Part shown: positions 7,401 through 13,602 of the stretch, one piece after another
Layout of the letters: the number at the start of each line of letters is the position of its first letter
Position numbering within the stretch: position 1 is the first letter of the stretch
DNA from: CAZZKG01 sp964654825
Lineage (GTDB): Bacteria > Gemmatimonadota > CAZMKB01
Length of the DNA stretch: 13,602 bases
Direction of reading: 5' to 3'
Assembly: GCA_964654825.1 (NCBI GenBank)
Contig: CAZZKG010000079.1
Coordinates: forward strand, 1-13,602
Translations under genes and position numbers: made by a program
The notes under the pieces: generated by a model
What the model saw: the letters and a program-made list of their open reading frames with translations, nothing else
Databases searched by the model: none
Told to the model about the DNA's origin: nothing

Positions 7401-9106
7401 TGGGAGAGGGAGAAGCTTTTTACGAGGGGAGATCCCATATCCTCCAGAGTGTCAACTCCGGTTCCGAACGGATACCAGAAACCGATCCCCTCGGCGTCTG
7501 GCGGAAATCCGTACCACATGAGAACCTGGAAGCCGGGCGCAACGTAATCGTCGATGATGCAGTCGGCCTCCTCCCCGGGTGCGAGAGATGTGGGGAGGCC
7601 GGGGCACCCGACTGGAAAATTCTCCAGAATGAACTGCGTTCTCTCGAGAGAGACAGTGTCGGTCTCGTCGATGTTCGTCAGCTTCAGTTCCACGCAGAAC
7701 GGCTCGCAGGGGAGAAGCTGGACCATCACGTGACCTGACAGGTCGGAGATGTCGGGCCTCTCGTAGATACTGACACACTCCCCGATGCGTTCCCCGTTCG
7801 GTGCATTCTCCAGGGCTTCCCAGACTGGTCCCATGCTGCCTGATTTGATTTCTTCGAGGAGCACTTCGCCGATCAGGTCACTCACGCACGATTCTGAAAC
7901 CACCGGCTGAAAAGGCCACAGGGTCACCGTAAATCCCAGTACAGCCGCTTCGAACTCCTCCTGGAAAGTGCCACTCGTTGTCATCGGATTGAGCATAAAG
8001 CCGCCGGGAGGATCGACCCATTCTCCAAAACAGTCAATCTCTTTCTCGGGAACAGGATGGGTAGAGAGGTCGACGTTGCCTGTCACGATCCAGTCACGGA
8101 CACCGCTCGCTACAAAGCCGTAGGCCATGTGATCTCCCATCAGGGTATTGTTCGTGATCACCGCGCCACGACTACGCAGAGTTGCTTCATCTATGGGAAT
8201 GCATCCTACATGAGGTCCCATTCCGATCCCGCGCCGGATCATGGCACCTGAAGCATCGATGATATTGCCTGTCACCTGGGTCCCCGTAAAATCACCATCG
8301 TAGGGACCGTAATCTTCCATCGAGATGCCGTAGAACATGATCCGGTTTTCGGCTCTGATGGTGTTGTTTGCCACATTGGAGCCGGGGGCCTGGAAGATGA
8401 CGATCCCGCCGTCGGTGACGTCAACGATCGTATTGTTCTCGACGATGCTGTTTCGACACGCCAGTGAGATGCCGTCCGCCAGACCGTACTCCGCGTACCC
8501 CGCCGGACCGAGTTCGTTATACCTCGCTATGGCTCCGGAGCACAGACGATCATCACCTTCACCCAGGTAAAGGACGGACCAACCCCGTGGCTCGTAAGCT
8601 CTTACCCACTCGACGGTGTTCCCCGTTCCGGTTGAACCAAACTCCATCAGTGCTCCTGATGCAATCCCCAGCTCGGGACGGTTCCCGTCGATAATCACGT
8701 TACTCAGCCTCACATTCGAGTTGTTGCCGGCGAAGACAGCTGTTGCCACATCCTGGTGAACGATTTTCAGGAAGGCTCTCGTGCTGTCGGTGGGAAATCC
8801 CCGGGTGTAGATCTCCTGGTTGTCATGTGTGAAGTATATCGACTCGCTCAGTTCGAATACGGCATCCGGGCACAGCACCGCCTTCGAACCGTCTGCCGTG
8901 AGGGCGTTCTGAATACTGGAGTGATCTCCGGATGGGATGCAGGAATCTGAGGGCGGTTCGACAGTTCTGAAAAAATCGACCTCACGTTCCGGCGACTGCA
9001 TGTACACATAAGCGAACGCGGGAGAGAGAATCAGCTCGGACCGGGTATACATCACCACGAGCAGGATGAACATCATACGATGATGTCGCCGTAACGTCGT
9101 CCACAT
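7136..9106 (-). CDS. secreted right-handed parallel beta-helix protein with C-terminal T9SS/FlgD-like sorting domain
   Basis: The 656-residue protein opens with a basic stretch (RRHHR) and a hydrophobic segment (MMFILLVVMY), an export signal with a somewhat long N-region. ATG 9106 has no clear ribosome-binding site, and Met11 or Met12 is an alternative start. Residues 128-345 show PbH1-type turns: NVRLSNVIIDGN, NSIVENNTIVDVTDGGIVIF, SNVANNTIRAENR, TQVTGNIIDASG, AVITNNTLMG and DWIVTGNV, as in pectate-lyase-like and other polysaccharide-acting beta-helices. Residues about 355-520 form a cysteine-rich middle region (Cys359, 407, 444, 467, 471, 501, 516) that I cannot assign. Residues 565-656 are the sorting module (HPNPFNPST, IYDLRGG, WDGKDNNGNDVDSGIYLYR, final RKMTILR), a paralogue of the module in the neighbouring propeller. 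Carbohydrate binding or lysis is plausible, but no catalytic set is readable. Confidence 0.8.
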   Translation of the reverse strand: MWTTLRRHHRMMFILLVVMYTRSELILSPAFAYVYMQSPEREVDFFRTVEPPSDSCIPSGDHSSIQNALTADGSKAVLCPDAVFELSESIYFTHDNQEIYTRGFPTDSTRAFLKIVHQDVATAVFAGNNSNVRLSNVIIDGNRPELGIASGALMEFGSTGTGNTVEWVRAYEPRGWSVLYLGEGDDRLCSGAIARYNELGPAGYAEYGLADGISLACRNSIVENNTIVDVTDGGIVIFQAPGSNVANNTIRAENRIMFYGISMEDYGPYDGDFTGTQVTGNIIDASGAMIRRGIGMGPHVGCIPIDEATLRSRGAVITNNTLMGDHMAYGFVASGVRDWIVTGNVDLSTHPVPEKEIDCFGEWVDPPGGFMLNPMTTSGTFQEEFEAAVLGFTVTLWPFQPVVSESCVSDLIGEVLLEEIKSGSMGPVWEALENAPNGERIGECVSIYERPDISDLSGHVMVQLLPCEPFCVELKLTNIDETDTVSLERTQFILENFPVGCPGLPTSLAPGEEADCIIDDYVAPGFQVLMWYGFPPDAEGIGFWYPFGTGVDTLEDMGSPLVKSFSLSQNHPNPFNPSTTIDYTVSGDEAVRILLNIYDLRGGIVRTLVDAVREPGRFTVYWDGKDNNGNDVDSGIYLYRIEAGDYTSTRKMTILR

Positions 9107-9113
9107 GTTTTAT

Positions 9114-9142
9114 AGACTAATAGGCCGGTTCCGGCAAGTCAA
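9114..9142 (-). promoter_or_regulatory. possible promoter of the beta-helix gene with dyad in the spacer
   Basis: On the minus strand TTGACT (9142-9137) is followed after 17 bases by TAGTCT (9119-9114). The spacer holds the near-palindrome GCCGGAACCGGC (9135-9124). It lies between the end of the molybdenum-hydroxylase operon and the beta-helix start, so it would separate the two units. The -10 is poor and would place the start of transcription almost at the ATG; low certainty. Confidence 0.2.
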
Positions 9143-9183
9143 GTAGAGCCACTGCCTGCATTTTCGAACTGCTTTGAGGTGTC

Positions 9184-11583
9184 CTACTTGGATTTTTCTC
9201 TCAAAGCGGCGAGGACCTTCTCGGGCGTGATCGGCAGGTCACGGATGCGCACACCGACGGCGTCATATATGGCGTTGGCTATTGCCGGGGCGGTGGGTAC
9301 CATGCCGGGTTCACCGACACCCTTCGCGCCGAACGGTCCTTCCGGGTCGTCTGTCTCGACGAAATCGATATCGACGGGAAAACTCATCTCGTGGATCGTC
9401 GGGATCTTGTAGTCGGTAAAACTCGGGTTGAGTATGCGGCCCTCCTTCGATTTGAGTTCCTCGTAGAGCGCGTACCCGACCCCCTGGGCCAGCGCACCGT
9501 ATATCTGTCCGGAGAGGGTCTGCCGGTTGAGGACTCTGCCCACGTCGTGGATCGCCACCATTCGAAGGATACGCACTTCACCGGTCTCCTCGTCCACCTC
9601 GACTTCCACGCCCTGGACTCCGTACGCGTAGGCGGCTGAAAGGTTGCCCCTGCCCGTCTTCCAATCGGGGAGTTCGCTGTTAGGCTCGTAGAAGGCTTCC
9701 GCCGTGAGCATCTCCCCCTCCCTGCCGCAAAAATGAATCGCGCGCAGCATGCGTCCCAGTTCGACCCGAAGCCACGGTTCGGGAGGCGCATCCGGAAGGC
9801 AGAGACAACCGTCGCGCAGTTCGAAACGATCGGCTTTCGAAGCGCCGGCGACATCGAATTCCGGAGGATGGTAGTCGGGGTGAGTGCGGCGGTACCGTTC
9901 GAGGTTTTTCCTGACTTCACGCGGGAATATGGATTCCGCCCGGGCGAATATCCTGTCCTTGATCTTCTGTGCCGCCAGAAGCGCGGCGTTACAGGAAATA
10001 AACGCCCCTCGACTCGCATGAGTGCCCACGTCCCATGGACAGGTACCGGTGTCCGTCTGGTTGACCTTCACCTGTTCCGGCGGGATGCCGAAGGCCTCGG
10101 CCATGGTCAGGCAGAGAGCGGAGTGGAGCCCCTGTCCCATCTCGACCCCGCCGTAGGACACATTGACGTTGCCGAAGTCATCCAGCTTGAGAATGACCCC
10201 TCCGCCGTCGGAGCGATAGATCCTGCCCGAGCCGCCTACGTGCATGAGCGACGCCATCCCGACACCCCGGCGATGGCGCCTTCCGGCACATCTCTTCTTC
10301 TTCCAGTCGAGCCGTTTCGCCGTCTCCTCGAGGCACTCGCGGAGACCGCATGTCCCCACTTTGAGGTCCATGGGTGTCGTCTCTCCCGGCTCGTTGCGGT
10401 TGATCATTCTGAATTCGAAAGGATCGATGCCGGCGGATTCGGCCAGTTCGTCGATCGTACTCTCGATCGGCCAGGTCGCTTCGGGATTACCGTACCCCCG
10501 CATCGCCTGGCAGTATGTGTTGTTGGTGTATACCAGGCGGGCGTTGAAGTAGACATTCGGGACGCGGTAGAGCGATGTTGCCGGAATCAGCATGACGGAA
10601 GGGTAAGTGGCTCCCCAGGAAGTGTATGCTCCGTTATCCTGCAGCACTTCCATTCGGCGGAACGTGAGGCGGCCGTCAGTGTCGCAGCCCTGGACTATGC
10701 TTACGCGGGTGGATTGCCGGGGCGAGAGGTTGGCGAATTCCTCCTCGCGTGTGTACACGATCTTCACCGGACGATTGGTCCTGTGGGCGAGCAGAATCGC
10801 TATGTACTCGTAGGCATGGGTGTCCAGTCCGGTACCGAATCCTCCACCGAGACACGGTACGATGACCCGGCTGTTTTTCCCCGTGAGCCCCATGGCTTCG
10901 AGAGCGGTGTTGAAGTCGCGCTGGGCGAGAAACGGAATCTGGGTTTTCGCCCAGATCGTAAGATTCCGGTTCAGGTCGAACTCGGCGATACAGCCGGCGG
11001 TGCCCATGCAGCTCTGCTGGATAAGCGGTGTCGAGAAGTCTCCTTCAACGATGTGTCGTGATTTCCGCTCGGCCGCGGCAAGGTCGCCGGTCTCGTGATG
11101 AAAAGTCAGGTCGAGCCTGTTGCTCGTGAGCGGATGCCCCTTCGCATCGTGTTCGTGGACCAGCGGCGCCCCCTCACGGAGAGCTTCCTCTGGATCGAAC
11201 ACCACCGGCAGCGGTTCGTATTCGACTTCGATGAGCTCCACCGCGTGAGCGGCGATGTCTGGGTCGACGGCGGCCACGGCGGCGACTTCATCGCGGAACT
11301 GGCGTACCTTGTCCTTCTTGAGTGCGAAGTTGTCGTGCAGAAATCCCATGCGGACCTCGGGCGTGTTATAACCGGTAATGACCGCACGCACTCCCGGCAG
11401 CCGTTCGGCGCGAGAGGTGTCGATATCGAGGATCCTGGCATGGGCGTGTTCGCTGAACTTGATCTTGCCGTAGAGCATCCCGGGGCGGGTAAGATCGTGA
11501 ATGTACATGGCCCGTCCCGCCGCCTTGTCGGCCGCGTCGGGTCGCGGGTGGTCCCCACCGATGTATGTATACTCATTCTTCAT
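9184..11583 (-). CDS. xanthine dehydrogenase-family molybdopterin-binding (large) subunit
   Basis: At 799 residues this matches the catalytic subunit of three-subunit molybdenum hydroxylases (CoxL / HcrA / XdhA type). The N-terminal a/b hammerhead domain (about 17-130) has the family phrase AHARILDIDTSRAERLPGV. Cofactor-binding stretches follow in order: CLGGGFGTG (244-252), AMRGYGNPEAT (360-370), GGVEMGQG (478-485) and GPFGAKGVGEPG (749-760), where Glu758 is the expected catalytic base. The CoxL-specific AYRCSFR loop is not seen, so it is not a true CO dehydrogenase. The reaction is hydroxylation of an activated carbon using water, with electrons passed through the [2Fe-2S] and FAD partners. 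The start overlaps the stop of the iron-sulfur gene by 4 bp (ATGA), giving 1:1 coupled translation. The CoA-transferase in the operon suggests an acyl-CoA substrate, as for 4-hydroxybenzoyl-CoA reductase, but other heterocycles or purines cannot be excluded. Confidence 0.93.
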   Translation of the reverse strand: MKNEYTYIGGDHPRPDAADKAAGRAMYIHDLTRPGMLYGKIKFSEHAHARILDIDTSRAERLPGVRAVITGYNTPEVRMGFLHDNFALKKDKVRQFRDEVAAVAAVDPDIAAHAVELIEVEYEPLPVVFDPEEALREGAPLVHEHDAKGHPLTSNRLDLTFHHETGDLAAAERKSRHIVEGDFSTPLIQQSCMGTAGCIAEFDLNRNLTIWAKTQIPFLAQRDFNTALEAMGLTGKNSRVIVPCLGGGFGTGLDTHAYEYIAILLAHRTNRPVKIVYTREEEFANLSPRQSTRVSIVQGCDTDGRLTFRRMEVLQDNGAYTSWGATYPSVMLIPATSLYRVPNVYFNARLVYTNNTYCQAMRGYGNPEATWPIESTIDELAESAGIDPFEFRMINRNEPGETTPMDLKVGTCGLRECLEETAKRLDWKKKRCAGRRHRRGVGMASLMHVGGSGRIYRSDGGGVILKLDDFGNVNVSYGGVEMGQGLHSALCLTMAEAFGIPPEQVKVNQTDTGTCPWDVGTHASRGAFISCNAALLAAQKIKDRIFARAESIFPREVRKNLERYRRTHPDYHPPEFDVAGASKADRFELRDGCLCLPDAPPEPWLRVELGRMLRAIHFCGREGEMLTAEAFYEPNSELPDWKTGRGNLSAAYAYGVQGVEVEVDEETGEVRILRMVAIHDVGRVLNRQTLSGQIYGALAQGVGYALYEELKSKEGRILNPSFTDYKIPTIHEMSFPVDIDFVETDDPEGPFGAKGVGEPGMVPTAPAIANAIYDAVGVRIRDLPITPEKVLAALREKSK

Positions 11584-12071
11584 GATGTCCCCGGAGTCTC
11601 ACCCCTCCGCATCGCTGCAGCCGCCTTCACCGACTCGATGATCTGGACGTAACCGGTACACCGACAGAGGTTGCCCGCCAGCGCTTCGCGAATCTCGGCG
11701 TCACTCGGCGACGGTTTGGCTTCGAGCAGCGCAGTAGCTGCCATGATCATGCCCGGACTGCAAAACCCGCACTGAATACCGCCGTGGTCGACGAAAGCCT
11801 GTTGAACCTCAGACAGCTCCCCCCCCGGCCCGAGCAGTCCCTCTATTGTCGTGATCTCCTTTCCCTCGGCCTCGACGGCGGGATAGAGGCACGCGTTCAC
11901 CGCTCTCCCGTCGACGAGCACTGTGCATGCACCGCATTCACCGTTCCCGCAGCCCTCCTTCGTACCCGTGAGCCCAAGTGGGCCTCGCAGCACATCGAGC
12001 AGACGATCACCCGGCGAGATGCTCAGTTCGGTGAACTTGCTGTTGACCGAGAGGGTGAGTTCGATTCTCAT
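11580..12071 (-). CDS. [2Fe-2S] (small) subunit of molybdenum hydroxylase
   Basis: This 163-residue protein has the two clusters of the CoxS / HcrC / XdhC family. The plant-ferredoxin-like site comprises Cys41, Cys46, Cys49 and Cys61 (EGCGNGECGACTV). The helical-domain site comprises Cys101, Cys104, Cys136 and Cys138 (IQCGFCSPGM and GNLCRCTGY). All eight ligands are present. Gln100 before the second cluster, a residue near the pterin in the family, is kept. It carries electrons from the molybdenum centre to FAD. It overlaps both neighbours by 4 bp (ATGA), so it is the middle gene of a coupled series. Nothing is unusual in length or motifs. Confidence 0.95.
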   Translation of the reverse strand: MRIELTLSVNSKFTELSISPGDRLLDVLRGPLGLTGTKEGCGNGECGACTVLVDGRAVNACLYPAVEAEGKEITTIEGLLGPGGELSEVQQAFVDHGGIQCGFCSPGMIMAATALLEAKPSPSDAEIREALAGNLCRCTGYVQIIESVKAAAAMRRGETPGTS

Positions 12072-12964
12072 GCTCCCCCCCCTTCGGTCTGGTTGTGGCC
12101 CGATTGTGCGTCGCGTCGCATCTGCATCATAATCGATTCGACCGCCCGGACGAACAGTACTCCCGTCATGTGCCGGCGGTATGAGGCACCGGCGCGAACG
12201 TCGGTAATCGGCGACACCTCACTCTCTGCCAGCGGCCGGGCCCGGGTGAGCAGATCGGAGTCGAGCCGCCGGCCTTCCAGCGCAGCTTCCACGGCACGGA
12301 GCCGGAGCGGCCGGGGAGCGACGGCACCCGCCGCGACACGCGCCCTGACGCAGTTTCCTTTTTCGATCTCCAGCAGGACCGCAACGCTCACGAGGGCGAG
12401 ATCCATCCGCACCCGGCTCTTCCTGAGGTATGTGGACCGCGTTCCGGGAGATGGATTTTCGAGTACGATCGACGTGAGCACTTCATCCGGAGACAGGCAC
12501 GTCTTCCCCCTGTCGAGGAAGAAGTCCTCCACTGCTACCTCCCTGTGACCTCCCGGACCTTCAAGCCGGAGTTTCGCATCAAGCACGCAGAGTGCCGTAG
12601 CGAAGTCAGCGCATGGGGAGGCGTTACAGAGGTTGCCCCCTATGGTTGCCATGTTGCGGATCTGCATGCTGGCGAACGGTCTTGCCGAGTCGTGAAGCAC
12701 CGGGTACAGTTGTCCGAGCTCCCGGTGTACGAGGATTTCGCTGATCGTGGTCATGGAGCCTATCCGCGTTTCCGAAGACAATTCGATCCCTCTCAGCTCG
12801 TCGATGTTCCGGAGAGAGATCAGTACCGCGGGACGTGCGAGTCCGGCCCGGATCTGCACCATCAGGTCCATGCCTCCCGCGATGAAGCATGCGTCAGGGG
12901 ACCCTGTCTTTAGGCGATACGCTTCTTCCAGGGAGGACGGTCTGTGATAAGCGTTCACACTCAT
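12068..12964 (-). CDS. FAD-binding (medium) subunit of molybdenum hydroxylase
   Basis: The 298-residue protein matches the CoxM / HcrB / XdhB FAD subunit. The N-terminal motif FIAGGMDLMVQIRAG (28-42) and the second FAD motif MATIGGNLCNASPCADFA (105-122) contact the pyrophosphate and isoalloxazine. The C-terminal CO_deh_flav_C domain starts near 175 (TYLRKSRVRMDLALVSVAV). A bit over 290 residues is normal for the family. There is no sign of the extra 4Fe-4S insertion loop seen in HcrB (the 4-hydroxybenzoyl-CoA reductase b subunit): the stretch between the two FAD motifs is short and lacks a cysteine cluster. That argues against a true benzoyl-type HcrABC. The 4-bp overlaps at both ends show translational coupling with the CoA-transferase upstream and the [2Fe-2S] gene downstream. 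Confidence 0.93.
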   Translation of the reverse strand: MSVNAYHRPSSLEEAYRLKTGSPDACFIAGGMDLMVQIRAGLARPAVLISLRNIDELRGIELSSETRIGSMTTISEILVHRELGQLYPVLHDSARPFASMQIRNMATIGGNLCNASPCADFATALCVLDAKLRLEGPGGHREVAVEDFFLDRGKTCLSPDEVLTSIVLENPSPGTRSTYLRKSRVRMDLALVSVAVLLEIEKGNCVRARVAAGAVAPRPLRLRAVEAALEGRRLDSDLLTRARPLAESEVSPITDVRAGASYRRHMTGVLFVRAVESIMMQMRRDAQSGHNQTEGGGA

Positions 12965-13602
12965 GCCACGATCCCCCTGCTGCGTAGTTTCTCGATCTCC
13001 CTCGTGGAGATACCCGCTTCGGACAGCACCGTGTCGGTATCCTGTCCATATCCGGGGGCGAAGGGGAGAGTACTGTTACACTCCTCGAGGAAGGACGTCG
13101 CCGCGGCGGGTGAAGGCAGGCGTATACTTCTTCCTTCCGGTGCTTCTGTTTTAAGCAGTGTGTCCCTGATGAACGGGAGATCCATGACCTCCTCTATCGG
13201 GGTGATCGGCGAGTGGGGTACCTTCGCCCGGCTGAGCGCCCCGGCAATCTCGGTTGTGGTTCGTGTTTTGGTTATCCGGGCTATCGCCCGGTGCAGCTCC
13301 TGTTTAACGGAGCGACGCCCCTCATTGGTGGCGTGCTGCTCCTGATCGAGGGAGGCGAACACGGGCTCTGATGCGAAGCGGTGCCACTGCAGGTCGCTCC
13401 CGATCGCGATGTAGATGAAACCGTCGAGCGTCGGGTACGCGTTGACCGGGATGAACTGCCGATGCTCGTTCCCGGCCCGCTTCAGTTCGGAAGCCGGGCT
13501 GTCCATGTCGAGCATGGGAAGAAAGGTCTGCAGCCAGGAGACCGCCGCGTGAGCCATGGAGATGTCGATCTGCCGACCCCTGCCGGTTTCGGATAATTCG
13601 AT
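12961..13602 (-). CDS. family III CoA-transferase (CaiB/BaiF type), C-terminal part, cut by window edge
   Basis: The frame is open from the right edge through 213 residues to TGA at 12961-12963, so the N-terminal half lies outside. The visible start ETGRGRQIDISMAHAAVSWL matches the family phrase for the interlocked-ring CoA-transferases and alpha-methylacyl-CoA racemases. The AMACR/CaiB C-terminal features follow: NAYPTLDGFIYIAIGSDLQW, then IRDTLLKTEAPEGRSIRLPSPA. An internal ATG at 13557 falls inside the conserved phrase and is not the true start. The catalytic Asp of the family is in the missing part. The enzyme would move CoA between an acyl-CoA and a free acid in the cytoplasm, or epimerise an acyl-CoA. 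It overlaps the FAD subunit by 4 bp and is upstream in transcription, so it probably prepares the substrate or recycles the product of the hydroxylase. Confidence 0.9.
   Translation of the reverse strand: MELSETGRGRQIDISMAHAAVSWLQTFLPMLDMDSPASELKRAGNEHRQFIPVNAYPTLDGFIYIAIGSDLQWHRFASEPVFASLDQEQHATNEGRRSVKQELHRAIARITKTRTTTEIAGALSRAKVPHSPITPIEEVMDLPFIRDTLLKTEAPEGRSIRLPSPAAATSFLEECNSTLPFAPGYGQDTDTVLSEAGISTREIEKLRSRGIVA

Noticed and set aside
9733..11061. 442-codon plus-strand open frame
   Set aside because: It lies wholly antisense to the molybdopterin subunit, whose motifs are certain; the open frame is a by-product of GC-rich codon use.
11095..12548. Plus-strand frames of 185 and 254 codons
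   Set aside because: Antisense to the Mo, 2Fe-2S and FAD subunit genes, with no family resemblance and Arg/Ser-rich low-complexity composition.
1..13602. CRISPR array, tRNA, rRNA, insertion sequence or transposase
   Set aside because: No regularly spaced repeats, cloverleaf sequences, transposase motifs or terminal inverted repeats were seen on either strand.

Overview
The window looks like a metagenomic or environmental bacterial contig of moderate GC content. Two secreted proteins end in the FlgD-like / type IX secretion type A C-terminal domain (YPNPFNPST or HPNPFNPST core, closing on RKMT(I/L)L). That domain is typical of the FCB group and related candidate phyla such as KSB1, Latescibacterota, Zixibacteria and Eisenbacteria. 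The phylum cannot be decided from this sequence alone.

Layout. (1) At 95-2050 (+) lies a full-length 2,4-dienoyl-CoA reductase / old-yellow-enzyme type flavoprotein, behind a good sigma70-like promoter at 11-39. (2) At 2129-3258 (+) lies a transglutaminase-like (papain-fold) protein with an intact Cys-His-Asp triad. Its lipoprotein-type N-terminus is in another frame, split off by a one-base shift near 2273-2278. (3) A 578-bp stretch (3259-3836) has no convincing gene. (4) At 3837-5207 (+) lies a secreted protein that reads as a seven-bladed beta-propeller. (5) Two convergent secreted proteins follow on the minus strand: a PD40/TolB-like propeller (5426-7093) and a parallel beta-helix protein (7136-9106). 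Both carry the C-terminal sorting/FlgD-like module. (6) From 9184 to the right edge, a tight minus-strand operon encodes, in order of transcription, a family III (CaiB/BaiF) CoA-transferase (cut by the window edge), an FAD subunit, a [2Fe-2S] subunit and a molybdopterin subunit of a xanthine-dehydrogenase-family hydroxylase. All three junctions are 4-bp ATGA overlaps.

How it may work together. The minus-strand operon is a complete three-subunit molybdenum hydroxylase translationally coupled to a CoA-transferase. This suggests, as inference, that a carboxylic acid is activated to a CoA thioester and then hydroxylated or dehydrogenated at a ring or activated carbon. The dienoyl-CoA-reductase-like flavoprotein at the other end would suit the same acyl-CoA or aromatic chemistry, but it is 7 kb away on the other strand, so the link is weak. 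The secreted propellers and beta-helix point to extracellular polymer handling or surface display.

Nothing here is a clear new defence, mobile or RNA system. The points most worth following are the incomplete 4Fe-4S cysteine set in the flavoprotein, the CoA-transferase/molybdenum-hydroxylase operon of unknown substrate, the frameshifted lipoprotein, and the unassigned regions of the secreted proteins.
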